Counted from the stretch's first letter, positions 1 through 8,823 are shown. The stretch is 64,000 nucleotides of DNA from Chryseobacterium daecheongense (GCA_027920525.1 CP115858.1:3968001-4032000); one strand, 5' to 3'. Notes: generated by a model not told the origin, from the sequence alone. Program-made: numbers and translations.

Positions 1-508
1 CTTTCTTTGCCGCAGCAAACATTAAAGCTTCCCAGATTTGTCCTTCCTGTAATTCACCATCACCATGAAGTGAGTAAACCAATGATTTATCTCCGTCTAA
101 TTTTTTACCTAAGGCAGCCCCTAAAGCTACAGAAAGTCCTTGTCCCAAAGAACCTGAAGCAATACGGATTCCAGGTAATCCCTCATGAGTAGTCGGATGT
201 CCCTGTAATCTTGAATCAAGCTTTCTGAAAGTCTTTAATTCCTCAACCGGAAAAAAGCCAAATCTAGCCAAAGTAGAATAAAAAACAGGTGAAATGTGGC
301 CATTGGAAAGATAGAAATGATCCTCATTTTTACCTTCCATAGTGAAAGGAAGATGATAGTTCAATACTTTTCCATAAAGCGCTGTAAAGAATTCCGTACA
401 TCCTAAGCTTCCACCAGGGTGTCCTGAATTAACAGCGTGAACCATTCTTAAAATGTCTCTTCTGATTTGTGTAGTAAGAGATTTCAACTCTTCGATACTT
501 TTACTCAT
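1..508 (-). CDS. Transketolase, N-terminal (TPP-binding) subunit, partial
   Basis: Reading the minus strand from the ATG at 508 gives an uninterrupted frame to the window edge (169 codons) that starts MSKSIEELKS. It contains the transketolase features VNSGHPGG, LSNGHISP, QGHP, GSLGQGLS and HGDGELQEGQ; the last is the TPP/metal-binding GDGE motif. Split transketolases carry the pyrophosphate-binding half in one polypeptide and the pyrimidine/C-terminal half in a second gene, which should lie left of the window. The enzyme transfers two-carbon ketol units in the non-oxidative pentose phosphate pathway. The 3' end is cut by the window, so subunit length cannot be seen; that it is the split form is inferred from the N-terminus. 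Confidence 0.93.
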   Translation of the reverse strand, partial: MSKSIEELKSLTTQIRRDILRMVHAVNSGHPGGSLGCTEFFTALYGKVLNYHLPFTMEGKNEDHFYLSNGHISPVFYSTLARFGFFPVEELKTFRKLDSRLQGHPTTHEGLPGIRIASGSLGQGLSVALGAALGKKLDGDKSLVYSLHGDGELQEGQIWEALMFAAAKK

Positions 509-560
509 TATATCTGATTTATTTGCACGCGAATTTACGATTTTTTACTGGCTTATGGAA

Positions 561-595
561 ATTCAAAATCCGGACGGAATGCCCGGATTTTGAAT
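561..595 (-). terminator. Hairpin downstream of the 616-1137 gene
   Basis: Perfect 13-bp arms (ATTCAAAATCCGG and its complement) with a 9-nt loop lie 20 nt past the stop of the minus-strand gene. A T run lies inside the 3' arm, but no long T tract follows. Confidence 0.6.
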
Positions 596-615
596 TATTT
601 AAAGATTTGAGGCTT

Positions 616-1137
616 TTAGCAGCCTTCATTAAGCGATACTGAAATCTCGGTAACAATATTATCAACCAATTTAAAAGACAATATGGTTGAGGCATCACTG
701 TCGTTCAGAATGAAATAACTTTGATTTTTAATGGGCTTGCCCTTATCATCCCATCCCGGATATGCACTATAGCTAGGATAATTTTTGTAAGCATTAATAA
801 TCTCATCTTTTGTACTGCCTACACCAATACCACTTTTGGTTCTGAATTTTTTGCTGGTTGTGGAAATTCCATATATACTATATCGATTAGTTTCTTTTCC
901 GTCATTATCATATTCCTGGCTGGTGCTGATCATAAGGATTTCACCATTGTATTTTACAGAGTTTTTATATTCTCCGTCGGTTATTTTCAGTTTTGTTCCT
1001 GAAATTTTTTCTATCTCCGCACTTTTCATAAATACTTTATAAGGGCCTATTCTAAGGGTTGAAACTTCAAAGTTTTCCTGTGCTGACACAAAGCTGAAAG
1101 CCAAAAGACCCAATAAAAGCTGAAAGATTTTTTTCAT
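616..1137 (-). CDS. Small secreted protein of unknown function
   Basis: 173 residues with an N-terminal signal peptide (MKKIFQLLLGLLAFSFVSAQ, cleavage probably after SAQ). The mature part is polar and beta-rich by inspection, with repeated short strands such as LKITDGEYKNSVKYNGEIL and a C-terminal Cys. The segment GIGVGSTKDEIINAYKNYP resembles the short 'VGSTKDEV...YG' stretch seen in several Bacteroidota secreted proteins that follow a surface-property fold, but I do not recognise a family. It stands alone between the transketolase gene and a symporter and has its own hairpin downstream. Function unknown. Confidence 0.75.
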   Translation of the reverse strand: MKKIFQLLLGLLAFSFVSAQENFEVSTLRIGPYKVFMKSAEIEKISGTKLKITDGEYKNSVKYNGEILMISTSQEYDNDGKETNRYSIYGISTTSKKFRTKSGIGVGSTKDEIINAYKNYPSYSAYPGWDDKGKPIKNQSYFILNDSDASTILSFKLVDNIVTEISVSLNEGC

Positions 1138-1173
1138 GGTATGTATTAATTATTTTGAGTTTGGTTATTGATT

Positions 1174-2673
1174 TTATTTTTTTCTGATGATTAAAAGCCC
1201 CAGGAATGTTAATAGTCCGTTGATGATCAGTAATTCCAGTCCTATTTTAAAGTCTCCGAAAATAGGCGTCTGATACTTATCAATAAAATAGGATATAATA
1301 GGCGCTGCAATACAAACATAAGGAACAAGTTTGTCTTTAACCTTGTATGTAGTAAAAATACCAAAAGCGAAAAGTCCTAAAAGAGGTCCGTATGTAAATC
1401 CTGCTAATTTCAGGATCAATCCGATCATGGAATTATCATTGATGACCTTGAAAATAATTACCATAACCAGGAAAGAAAGCGCTACCAGAAGGTGAACATT
1501 TTTACGGAATTTCTCCTTTTTATGATCTGTCCATTCTTTCTTTTCCTTCATTCCAAAGATATCAATACACAAAGAGGAGGTAAGTGCTGTCATGGCTCCG
1601 TCTGCACTTGGAAATAAAGCTGAAATTAAAGCAATGATGAAGATAATTGAAATAAACCCGGGCATATGGTTTAATGCCACTTCAGGGAAAATCTTATCTC
1701 CAAAAATATCTTTCCCGTTCAGTATAAACTCCTTTTTGGGGATACCATCTACAATGACCTCTGTAAGGTGACCTCCCTGGCTTTCTCCAAAAAGATAAAG
1801 AAGGCCTCCCATATACAGGAACAATGATATTACTCCTAACAAAATAAATCCTAAGGTTACCATATTTTTCTGAGAATCCTTCAGTTTCGTTACGGAAAGG
1901 CTTTTCTGCATCATTTCCTGATCGATTCCGGTCATGGTGATGGTAATAAATGCTCCCGCAAGAATCTGTTTGATAAAGAACCCCGGAGAATTAAAATCCA
2001 TTTCAAATATTTTCGTATAACCTTTACTGCTCATGGCACTCAAACTTTGTCCAACGCTAAGATCCAGGTGGTTCAGCATGTAGATGGTGCAGATAATCAG
2101 TCCCAGAAGCATACAGGAAGTCTGCAGGGTATCGGTCCACACAATGGTCTTTACTCCTCCTTCATAGGTATATAAAATAATCATAGCCAGAATGATGAGA
2201 GTGGTCACAATGAACGGAACTCCTAAGCTGTCCAATATGGTTACCTGTAGGATATTGACAACCAGGTACAATCTTGCTGTAGCTCCTACCAACCTTGAAA
2301 CAATAAATATCCAGGCTCCAGATTTGTAAGAAAGCTGTCCCATTCTCTGCTGAAGATAGCCGTAGATGGAAGTGAGTTTAAGGCGGTAATACAAAGGAAG
2401 CAATACATATGCAACGGTAATATACCCGATAAGATAGCCCAGGGTTATCTGCAGATAGGAGAAACTGTCTTTACCCACAGCTCCCGGAACACTCACAAAA
2501 GTTACTCCGGAAAGTGAAGTTCCTATCATTCCAAAGGCAACAAGCATCCAATTACTTTTACGGTTTCCAATGAAGAAACTCTCGTTGTCACTTCCTTTAC
2601 CGGTTTTATAAGCTACCCAGAGAAGCAGCGCAAAGTATACAACGATAATGGACAGTAATATAATTGGAGACAT
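1174..2673 (-). CDS. Sodium:solute symporter (SSS family)
   Basis: 499 residues, almost entirely hydrophobic, with about 13 membrane segments from the N-terminus (SPIILLSIIVVYFALLLWVA) to the last (GLELLIINGLLTFLGLLII). The early GNRKSNWMLVAFGMIGTSLSG and the mid-protein GVKTIVWTDTLQ segment match the conserved core of the SSS (PutP/SGLT) family, which couples uptake of sugars, amino acids or organic acids to Na+. Length is normal for the family. The substrate cannot be told from sequence, and neighbours give no hint. A -7 box lies 21 nt upstream of the ATG. Confidence 0.9.
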   Translation of the reverse strand: MSPIILLSIIVVYFALLLWVAYKTGKGSDNESFFIGNRKSNWMLVAFGMIGTSLSGVTFVSVPGAVGKDSFSYLQITLGYLIGYITVAYVLLPLYYRLKLTSIYGYLQQRMGQLSYKSGAWIFIVSRLVGATARLYLVVNILQVTILDSLGVPFIVTTLIILAMIILYTYEGGVKTIVWTDTLQTSCMLLGLIICTIYMLNHLDLSVGQSLSAMSSKGYTKIFEMDFNSPGFFIKQILAGAFITITMTGIDQEMMQKSLSVTKLKDSQKNMVTLGFILLGVISLFLYMGGLLYLFGESQGGHLTEVIVDGIPKKEFILNGKDIFGDKIFPEVALNHMPGFISIIFIIALISALFPSADGAMTALTSSLCIDIFGMKEKKEWTDHKKEKFRKNVHLLVALSFLVMVIIFKVINDNSMIGLILKLAGFTYGPLLGLFAFGIFTTYKVKDKLVPYVCIAAPIISYFIDKYQTPIFGDFKIGLELLIINGLLTFLGLLIIRKK

Positions 2674-2694
2674 ATTTTTGTAATTAAAATTTTA

Positions 2695-2702
2695 CAAATA
2701 TA
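2695..2702 (-). promoter_or_regulatory. -7 promoter box of the SSS symporter gene
   Basis: TATATTTG on the minus strand matches the Bacteroidota -7 consensus TAnnTTTG, 21 nt upstream of the start codon at 2673. Confidence 0.55.
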
Positions 2703-2727
2703 GTTTTTTTATGTTCTGATAAAAAAG

Positions 2728-2762
2728 AAAAACCTTTCAGGGATCTGTCCTGAAAGGTTTTT
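2728..2762 (-). terminator. Rho-independent terminator of the FMN reductase-GNAT run
   Basis: 14-bp perfect arms (AAAAACCTTTCAGG and complement) with a 7-nt loop, followed on the minus strand by a T run. It lies 20 nt past the stop of the GNAT gene. Confidence 0.85.
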
Positions 2763-2782
2763 CATCTGCCTTTTCCTGTTAA

Positions 2783-3067
2783 CTAGACTACGACGTCCTG
2801 AAGATCTTCGTTTTTCTGGAAAGTAGCTTTCGCAAAAGGACAAAGTGCAATTATTTTTTTGCCTTGTTTTCTTGCGAAATCTACCGCCGCTAAAACCATT
2901 TCTTTGCCAACGCCTTTTCCGTTGTAAGCTTCCTCTACTTCCGTATGATCAATAATGAATCTTTCTTCTCCTGCCCAGGTGTATGTCATTAGCCCTGCGC
3001 GGTTTCCGTCTATGAAAGCCTCAAAACTTCCGTGTTTTTCGTCGTTGTTTTGTTTTACCTCTATCAT
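2783..3067 (-). CDS. Small GNAT-fold N-acetyltransferase (YjdJ/GCN5-related type)
   Basis: 94 residues, matching the very small single-domain acetyltransferases of the PF14542 type. The acetyl-CoA loop is seen as YNGKGVGKEMVLAAV (around residues 48-62), preceded by the beta strand FIIDHTEVEE; the C-terminal IIALCPFAKATFQKN is the usual 'CPFA..f..k' ending. These proteins are thought to acetylate an unknown small molecule or protein; E. coli YjdJ sits next to a YjdI mono-cluster Fe-S protein, as this one nearly does. The ATG lies 1 nt after the OsmC stop, so it is the last gene of a tightly packed run. Confidence 0.88.
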   Translation of the reverse strand: MIEVKQNNDEKHGSFEAFIDGNRAGLMTYTWAGEERFIIDHTEVEEAYNGKGVGKEMVLAAVDFARKQGKKIIALCPFAKATFQKNEDLQDVVV

Positions 3068-3068
3068 A

Positions 3069-3467
3069 TTATGAAAATTTGGTTAATATTTCTATATCGT
3101 TTGTTAGTATCTTATGTATCGGACACGCATCAGCAATCGTATGCAGCCTTTTCAATTGTTCGTCATCGAGGTTGGTTCCTTCAAAGCTGATATCTCTTTT
3201 AAAAACAGCTCTTTTGGTAAGGGGGAAATTTTCCAGATCAACCTCTACGTTGATTTTTTCCACATCCCATTCCTTCCTTTCAATATACATTCTTAAGGTT
3301 GCAGCAGTACAGCTTGCCAAAGAAGTGGCAAGAATCTCAAAGGGGTTGAATCCTTTGTTTTGCCCTCCTTTATCTAAAGGTTCATCCGTGATGATTTTAT
3401 TTTCACCGGCTACTACTTCTGTATAGTATTTTGTTTTTCCTAAACTTGCTTTTACTGTTACGCCCAT
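3069..3467 (-). CDS. OsmC-family peroxide-reducing/stress protein
   Basis: 132 residues with the OsmC/Ohr fold signature. The two reactive cysteines are C53 (in LATSLASCTAATLRMY) and C115 (in IADACPIHKIL), at the family spacing. Members reduce organic hydroperoxides using these cysteines, or serve as redox-active proteins of unclear substrate; the DACPIHKIL ending fits the YhfA/OsmC branch rather than classic Ohr. The start codon overlaps the stop of the Fe-S protein gene (TAATG), implying translational coupling. Confidence 0.9.
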   Translation of the reverse strand: MGVTVKASLGKTKYYTEVVAGENKIITDEPLDKGGQNKGFNPFEILATSLASCTAATLRMYIERKEWDVEKINVEVDLENFPLTKRAVFKRDISFEGTNLDDEQLKRLHTIADACPIHKILTNDIEILTKFS

Positions 3468-3685
3468 TATTTTTCAGTATTAATTTTGTAACTCAATGCC
3501 CCGGAAGGACATTGTTCTATTTGATTGATGAGTTCCTGAGTTGTTGCGTTTTCTACCTTGATCCATGGTCTGTCCTTTGGATTATAAACCTGGGGTAACA
3601 TTTTTACACAAACTGCAGAGTGGATACATTTCTTAGGCATCCAGACTACGGTAAGATCTCCGTTGGTATATTCGTGTGTTTCCAT
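3467..3685 (-). CDS. Divergent (mono-cluster) 4Fe-4S protein, YjdI-like
   Basis: 72 residues from METHEYTNGD. The conserved cysteines are C20 and C26 (KCIHSAVCVKMLP) and C59 in QCPSGALSY, with RPWI between; this is the pattern of the Fer4_19 / YjdI family, small proteins predicted to hold one 4Fe-4S cluster. I chose the internal ATG at 3685 because it overlaps the upstream stop (TAATG), while a 25-residue upstream extension would run inside the channel gene and has no homologous look. It sits between a K+ channel gene and osmC in one run. Confidence 0.85.
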   Translation of the reverse strand: METHEYTNGDLTVVWMPKKCIHSAVCVKMLPQVYNPKDRPWIKVENATTQELINQIEQCPSGALSYKINTEK

Positions 3686-4263
3686 TATTCTTCTTTTAGT
3701 AATTTTTCGATTCTTCTGTCTGGAATCAGCCATATAAGAGCAACAATGTAATAAAAACATAGAGCAATATAAGGATAAAAAAATGAAGTCGCGATTCCGG
3801 ATATATAAAATACAATTGAAATATATTCCTTAAACCTGGAATGGATGGCTTCTTTTAGCTTTGAATTCTCTCCCTCACAGCGGACAATTAAGTTTTCCAT
3901 AATTGTATAGGCTATGGCGCACATGAACAATCCGATTCCATAGGCAGCAACCGGGTTTTTAGCGAAATGTGTAGTACCTATCCATTCCGTAGCAATCGGC
4001 ATTAAAGAGAGCCAGAACAGTAAATGCAAATTTGCCCAAAGAATAGTTCCGTTGATTTTTTTGGCTGCCTGGAACAAGTGATGATGATTGTTCCAATAAA
4101 TTCCCACATAGATAAAACTAAAGACATAAGCCAGAACTTTTGGGATAATCGGTTTGAGACTTGCCCAGCTGTCACCTTCCGGTACTTTAAGTTCCAGTAC
4201 CATAATGGTAATGATAATGGCCAAAACACCATCACTGAACGCTTCCAGTCTTCCTTTGGTCAT
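3685..4263 (-). CDS. TMEM175-family potassium channel (DUF1211)
   Basis: 192 residues with about six membrane segments. The N-terminal MTKGRLEAFSDGVLAIIITI carries the FSDGV motif (F9-S10-D11) that defines TMEM175, whose TM1 forms the ion pathway; prokaryotic members form tetrameric, weakly K+-selective leak channels. Length (about 200 residues, one six-helix repeat) is normal for bacteria. The gene is locked in a redox run: its ATG overlaps the FMN reductase stop (ATGA) and its stop overlaps the next ATG (TAATG). Membership is clear; why a channel is co-translated with OsmC and an Fe-S protein is not. Confidence 0.9.
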   Translation of the reverse strand: MTKGRLEAFSDGVLAIIITIMVLELKVPEGDSWASLKPIIPKVLAYVFSFIYVGIYWNNHHHLFQAAKKINGTILWANLHLLFWLSLMPIATEWIGTTHFAKNPVAAYGIGLFMCAIAYTIMENLIVRCEGENSKLKEAIHSRFKEYISIVFYISGIATSFFYPYIALCFYYIVALIWLIPDRRIEKLLKEE

Positions 4264-4796
4264 CAGTTTGTAATCTCTGTTTTAAAATTTTTGATTTTTT
4301 CATTCAGCTCTTTGAGCATATCCGGATTTATGACACCACTTTCCAGATCAAAGTTTTCATAGAATTTCGGTAAGGAGAAGGTTTCCTTAATATCCGCTGC
4401 GAACTGGGGGAAGAACGTTTTGGCTGTATTCATTACATTTCCACCACCATAACCACCCGGTGAGGTGCTCATGAGAAGCATGGGCTTGTTCTGAAAAACC
4501 TTCACATTAATCCTTGAAGCCCAGTCAAATATATTTTTAAAAGCAGCGCTGTATGATCTGTTATGTTCGGCCAGTGAACAAATAATAACATCACAGTCTT
4601 CGATTCTTTTTAAGAATTGATGTGCGGCATCCGGGAATCCTTTTTTTTCAAGATCTACAGAAAAAACAGGCATTGTATAATCGTTAAGGTCAATTAAATT
4701 AATATCTTCATTTTGAAAATCCTTCAAAACAAATTTAACCAGTTCTTTGTTGATAGAGGTGGAAGAGCTACTTCCCGCAAATGCTAATATTTTCAT
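4263..4796 (-). CDS. NADPH-dependent FMN reductase (flavodoxin-like)
   Basis: 177 residues starting MKILAFAGSSSSTSINKELV, the FMN phosphate-binding loop of the NADPH-dependent FMN reductase family (PF03358). Further family features are ICSLAEHNRSYSAAFKNIFDW, around the flavin ring, and LLMSTSPGGYGG. Such enzymes reduce free FMN, quinones, azo compounds or chromate. It is the first gene of the overlapping run that continues to 2783, lies 33 nt after a pirin gene, and may share its transcript. Confidence 0.88.
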   Translation of the reverse strand: MKILAFAGSSSSTSINKELVKFVLKDFQNEDINLIDLNDYTMPVFSVDLEKKGFPDAAHQFLKRIEDCDVIICSLAEHNRSYSAAFKNIFDWASRINVKVFQNKPMLLMSTSPGGYGGGNVMNTAKTFFPQFAADIKETFSLPKFYENFDLESGVINPDMLKELNEKIKNFKTEITN

Positions 4797-4829
4797 GGTG
4801 TCTTGTCGTTATAAAATTTCTGTCCGGAA

Positions 4830-5729
4830 TTATTTTCTGTTCAGAATTGCTTTAGGAAGCGGAACAAATTCGTCCTCATCTCCTGGAACTAAAGGAAAGG
4901 CATCGTGGTTCTGGTCATTCCAGTTTACTTTAGCCTGATCAATTACTTCTCTATCCGAATTTACGAAATTCCAGAATATAAAGCGCTCTTCTTCAAAGGG
5001 TTCGCCTCCGAAAAGATAGACGGTTGCATTTTCGCTCATTTCAAACTCACATAGCTTGGTGTCCTTTGCAATAAGCAATTGTTTCGAGCCATAGGTGTTT
5101 CCTTCGATATTTACAGTGCCATCCAGAACATACATGGCCGCTTCACCGTACAAGTCCTGTCCGATGCTGATTTTTTGTGCCGATTTTGTTTTTATCTCAA
5201 TGAAAAAAAGCTTACTATGAACGGGAACGGGAGATTTTTTTCCAAAGGCTTCTCCGGCAATTAGTTTGTAGTGGATGTCTCCATTTTCCCAAACCGGAAG
5301 TTCATCTGCCTCCGTATGATGGAACGTCGGTTCACTTTGCTCCAGATGTTTTGGAAGGCCTACCCAGATTTGAAAACCATGTAATTTTTTATCAGTTTCT
5401 CTTAAATATTCCGGAGTTCTTTCGGAATGTACCACTCCCTTTCCTGCTGTCATCCAGTTGACGGCTCCCGGTTTTATTTCCATGGCACTTCCGATACTGT
5501 CACGGTGAAAAATAGATCCCTCCAGAAGATAAGTTAAAGTGGATAATCCGATATGGGGATGAGGTGGTACATCCAGGTTTTGATAATCTTTTAATTCTGA
5601 CGGTCCCATGTGATCTATAAAAACAAATGGGCCTACGGCTCTTTTTTCACGGAAAGGTAAAAGTCTTCCGACTAAAAAGTTTCCTATATCTGCGGCTTTT
5701 TCTTCTATGATAAGTCCAATATTTGACAT
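4830..5729 (-). CDS. Pirin-family cupin protein
   Basis: 299 residues with the bicupin pirin layout. The N-terminal cupin shows FIDHMGPSEL, PHPHIGLSTLTYLLEG and FHRDSIGS, holding the metal-ligand histidines, and GKGVVHSERTPEYLRE supplies the Glu ligand. Bacterial pirins are Fe-dependent quercetinase-like or regulatory proteins. It differs from the second pirin at 6229-7107 in the C-terminal cupin, so the two are not a recent duplication. A small GNAT gene separates them, and an FMN reductase follows after 33 nt. Confidence 0.9.
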   Translation of the reverse strand: MSNIGLIIEEKAADIGNFLVGRLLPFREKRAVGPFVFIDHMGPSELKDYQNLDVPPHPHIGLSTLTYLLEGSIFHRDSIGSAMEIKPGAVNWMTAGKGVVHSERTPEYLRETDKKLHGFQIWVGLPKHLEQSEPTFHHTEADELPVWENGDIHYKLIAGEAFGKKSPVPVHSKLFFIEIKTKSAQKISIGQDLYGEAAMYVLDGTVNIEGNTYGSKQLLIAKDTKLCEFEMSENATVYLFGGEPFEEERFIFWNFVNSDREVIDQAKVNWNDQNHDAFPLVPGDEDEFVPLPKAILNRK

Positions 5730-5789
5730 AATTATGATTCTTTACGATTGCTAGTGTTATTTAATTAAATTATTTAGCTTTTTTAGATA

Positions 5790-6107
5790 TTAAAGCTGGT
5801 CATATCTTTCAAACGTTATGTCCACAATGCGTTTCCATTCCGGATGCTTTTTAATATAAGCAAAAACATAAGGACAAAACGGGAGTAGTTTTTTAAGACT
5901 TTCTTCAATGTAAACCAATGTTTTCTCTACAACTGCTACGGCAGCTCCGGTACCTGCCAATTCTGGGTCAGCCTCCGTATGAATTAAAATGATCTGACTG
6001 TCGGTTTCACGGTAATCAATGAAAGCAAAATGCCCATTTACTTCAATTTCGAATCTCTTTTTTGATTCATTTTTTACAAGTGGAATATTTTCAAACTCTG
6101 GCTTCAT
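5790..6107 (-). CDS. Small GNAT-fold N-acetyltransferase
   Basis: 105 residues of the same small acetyltransferase class as the protein at 2783-3067. The strand GHFAFIDYRETDSQIILIHTEADPEL leads to the CoA loop GTGAAVAVVEKTL, followed by LPFCPYVFAYIKKHPEW, matching the usual 'CPyv..yi.khPe' end of PF14542 members. Substrate unknown. It lies between two pirin genes on the same strand, 60 nt upstream of one and about 120 nt downstream of the other. Confidence 0.87.
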   Translation of the reverse strand: MKPEFENIPLVKNESKKRFEIEVNGHFAFIDYRETDSQIILIHTEADPELAGTGAAVAVVEKTLVYIEESLKKLLPFCPYVFAYIKKHPEWKRIVDITFERYDQL

Positions 6108-6228
6108 TGTTTAAATTTTTGTCTGTATACTTAAAAAGTAAAAGTATTATGTTAAAGGTAATAAAAAGCAATAATTAAATAACCGACTTAAGATTAAGAT
6201 TATTTAATTATTGCCAAATTCTGTATGC

Positions 6229-7107
6229 TTAATCTTCTAAATATCCGAATTTTCCGGTGTTGAAATCTTCAAAAGCCTGCATGATTTCCTCTCTTGTATT
6301 CATTACAAAAGGGCCATGCGGAACAATGGGTTCATTGATTGGCTCTCCACTAATGATCAGTACCACTGCGTCTTCACTGGCTTCAATGCTAAATTCCTCT
6401 CCTTTGTTTTCAAATAATACCAATTGATCGGTTTTTGCTTTTTCATTTCCATTCACAATAATACTCCCTTCAATGATAAGGGCAGCAGTATTAAAGTGAG
6501 CAGGAAAATTAAAATCAGCTTTTCCTCCGGATTTTAATTTTGCGTTCATCATGTGTACCGGAGTAAAGGTATATGCAGGTCCTTTGTTTCCTGAATATTC
6601 CCCTGCGATCACCTCAATAAACCCGTTTTCTTTCAGATCAACGATCTTCATATCGGAGTTTTTGATGGCCTGATATTTAGGTTTGCTCATTTTATCCTGC
6701 GCTGGAAGATTCACCCAAAGCTGAACCATCTGAAAGATTCCACCGGTTTTAGACCATTCCCTTTCGTGGTATTCCTTATGTAAAACACCTCTTGCAGCGG
6801 TCATCCACTGAACGTCTCCCTGACCAATTATACCACCACCTCCCGAACTGTCGTGATGTTCTACTTTTCCCTGATACGCTATGGTTACAGTTTCAAAACC
6901 TCGGTGCGGATGTACTCCAACTCCTCTTGGTTTCTCAGATCCGTTAAAATGGAATTTTGAATTATAATCGAGCATAATAAAAGGATCCATTCTTTTCATA
7001 TCTAATCCTGATGCACCGGGTATAAAATTATGAACTCTGAACCCATCACCTACAAAATGGGCAGGCTTTGGAGATACTACGATTTCTACTTTTTTAGTTG
7101 TCATCAT
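6229..7107 (-). CDS. Pirin-family cupin protein (quercetinase-like)
   Basis: 292 residues with textbook pirin motifs: DPFIMLDYNS, GVHPHRGFETVTIAYQGKVE and EHHDSSGGGG give the metal-binding histidines, and AARGVLHKEYHERE the Glu. The C-terminal cupin (PAHFNTAALIIEGSIIVNG ... ISGEPINEPIVPHGPFVMNT) is of full length. Related bacterial pirins oxidise quercetin in vitro. A -7 box lies 21 nt upstream, so this gene probably starts the pirin/GNAT stress block. MM at the start leaves a one-codon uncertainty. Confidence 0.92.
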   Translation of the reverse strand: MMTTKKVEIVVSPKPAHFVGDGFRVHNFIPGASGLDMKRMDPFIMLDYNSKFHFNGSEKPRGVGVHPHRGFETVTIAYQGKVEHHDSSGGGGIIGQGDVQWMTAARGVLHKEYHEREWSKTGGIFQMVQLWVNLPAQDKMSKPKYQAIKNSDMKIVDLKENGFIEVIAGEYSGNKGPAYTFTPVHMMNAKLKSGGKADFNFPAHFNTAALIIEGSIIVNGNEKAKTDQLVLFENKGEEFSIEASEDAVVLIISGEPINEPIVPHGPFVMNTREEIMQAFEDFNTGKFGYLED

Positions 7108-7128
7108 AATGTTGATTTTTTATAATAA

Positions 7129-7136
7129 CAAAAATA
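7129..7136 (-). promoter_or_regulatory. -7 promoter box of the second pirin gene
   Basis: TATTTTTG on the minus strand fits TAnnTTTG, 21 nt upstream of the ATG at 7107. Confidence 0.5.
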
Positions 7137-7221
7137 GAGTAGATAAGAATCAATTGCATTGATCTGTGTTAAGTTCGGATTAGATTGATTTTCATGACTT
7201 ATTATAGTCGAAACAATAGGG

Positions 7222-8622
7222 TTACTCCTTTGATTTCATATTCTTGCCATCTGAAATATGAAGTCTTCGGAATACCAATCCGGATAATATTGTGAGAAAA
7301 CCAACTGTAAGAAAAGTATAGCGGAAAGCATTATGGATTTCTCCTTTAATAAGATCGGTACTTTCAAATATTTTTAGAACAATAAGACCAAAAGCAATTC
7401 CAAAACCAATGGCGAGCTGTTGATTTACAGATATTAATGAATTACCACTGCTGGTCTGGAAATTTCTTAAATCAGCAATGGAAATGGTATTCATGGAGGT
7501 GAATTGGATAGAATTGAAAAAGCCTAAAACCGCTATGATCGGGATGAACCATAGAAGATTCGTATGAATATCAGGAATGGCCAGCATGCATATTAATGTT
7601 CCAATGACGAATGTATTAACCATTAACGTCTGACGGTAACCAAATCTATTCAGGATTTTAATGACTGATGATTTTCCGAGTATAGCTGTCAGAGCCATGG
7701 GAGCAACGATCCAGCCAGACGTAACTGCTGTTTGTTTATAGGCGATTTGTATCATCAGGGGAAGTAGTAAAGGAACAGCACTGATTCCTAGACGGGTAGC
7801 CAGATTTCCTACAATTCCCACACGGAAAGTTCGCACCTGGAAAAGATTTAAAGGAAATATAGGATTTCCTTCCTTTTTTGCATGTTTATAATAATAATAT
7901 AGAAAGAGAAATCCTAAGATAAAGATCAGAAGAACCGGTGTTATATTCTGAAGATCTCCAAAAAGTTCAAGAGAAATGGATAGCAGGAGGGAGGCTGCTG
8001 CAAAAATCATAAAGCCTTTGAGATCGAAATCAACGTCCTTCGACTTGTAATTAGGCATGTACTTAATTCCCAGAATAATCCCTAAAAAGCCAATTGGGAT
8101 ATTAATAAGGAATATCCAGTGCCAGGATAAATAATCTACCATATAACCACCAACCAACGGCCCCAATACAGGACCGATAAGAGCGGGAATGATAGCGAAA
8201 TTCATAGCTTTTAATAATTCACTTTTATCAAAGGTTTTAATGAGGGCTAATTTTCCAACGGGTGTCATTAAACTGCCGCCCACTCCCTGGATAACTCTTG
8301 AAATAACAAGGTGAGTGAGGTTTTGCGATAATGCACAGAATAAGGAACCCAGGCTGAAGAGAACCAGGGAGAAGATGAAAACTCTTTTTGTTCCGAATCT
8401 ATCTGCTAAAAAGCCGCTCGCAGGCATGAAAACTGCCAGAGTCAGAACGTAGCTGATTATGGCGTTTTGCATATTGAGCGGAGACTCTTTTAGATCTTTG
8501 GCAATAGAAGGTAAAGAAGTGTTCAGAATTGTAGAATCAAGCATCTGCATGAAAATAGCGGTAGCAAGAATCAGTGGAAGGATTTTTTTAATCGACGTTA
8601 GAGATGAATTGGTTTCAGACAT
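7222..8622 (-). CDS. MFS drug exporter, DHA2 (EmrB/QacA-like, 14-TM) type
   Basis: 466 residues with about 14 membrane helices. LDSTILNTSLPSIAKDL is the DHA2 TM1 motif ('lD.TivnvAlP.i'), FLADRFGTKRVFIF is MFS motif A, and SRVIQGVGGSLMTPVGKLALIKTF with LGPLVGGYMVDYLSWHWIFLINIPIGF contains the antiporter motif C region. DHA2 proteins expel dyes, detergents and antibiotics using the proton gradient. No membrane-fusion or outer-membrane partner lies beside it, so it probably acts alone in the inner membrane. Substrate unknown. Confidence 0.92.
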   Translation of the reverse strand: MSETNSSLTSIKKILPLILATAIFMQMLDSTILNTSLPSIAKDLKESPLNMQNAIISYVLTLAVFMPASGFLADRFGTKRVFIFSLVLFSLGSLFCALSQNLTHLVISRVIQGVGGSLMTPVGKLALIKTFDKSELLKAMNFAIIPALIGPVLGPLVGGYMVDYLSWHWIFLINIPIGFLGIILGIKYMPNYKSKDVDFDLKGFMIFAAASLLLSISLELFGDLQNITPVLLIFILGFLFLYYYYKHAKKEGNPIFPLNLFQVRTFRVGIVGNLATRLGISAVPLLLPLMIQIAYKQTAVTSGWIVAPMALTAILGKSSVIKILNRFGYRQTLMVNTFVIGTLICMLAIPDIHTNLLWFIPIIAVLGFFNSIQFTSMNTISIADLRNFQTSSGNSLISVNQQLAIGFGIAFGLIVLKIFESTDLIKGEIHNAFRYTFLTVGFLTILSGLVFRRLHISDGKNMKSKE

Positions 8623-8823
8623 GTTATATCGGCTAGGATCTTTATATAATTTAGTCTTTCGATAAGTTTGCTATTTCGATCAAGGCAAATTGAAGAGATC
8701 ATTCTGGAATAAAAATAAATGGATTGAACAGGTTTTTTCCCTCTCTTCCGGCCATTATCTAATGTAATGTATTTTGAAACTTAAAAGACTTGTTTCTTAG
8801 ATAAAGAAATATGTATAAAATTA

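Noticed and set aside
3079..3426. 115-codon plus-strand frame opposite osmC
   Set aside because: It is a mirror of the OsmC gene, which has conserved cysteines and a clear family; no promoter precedes it.
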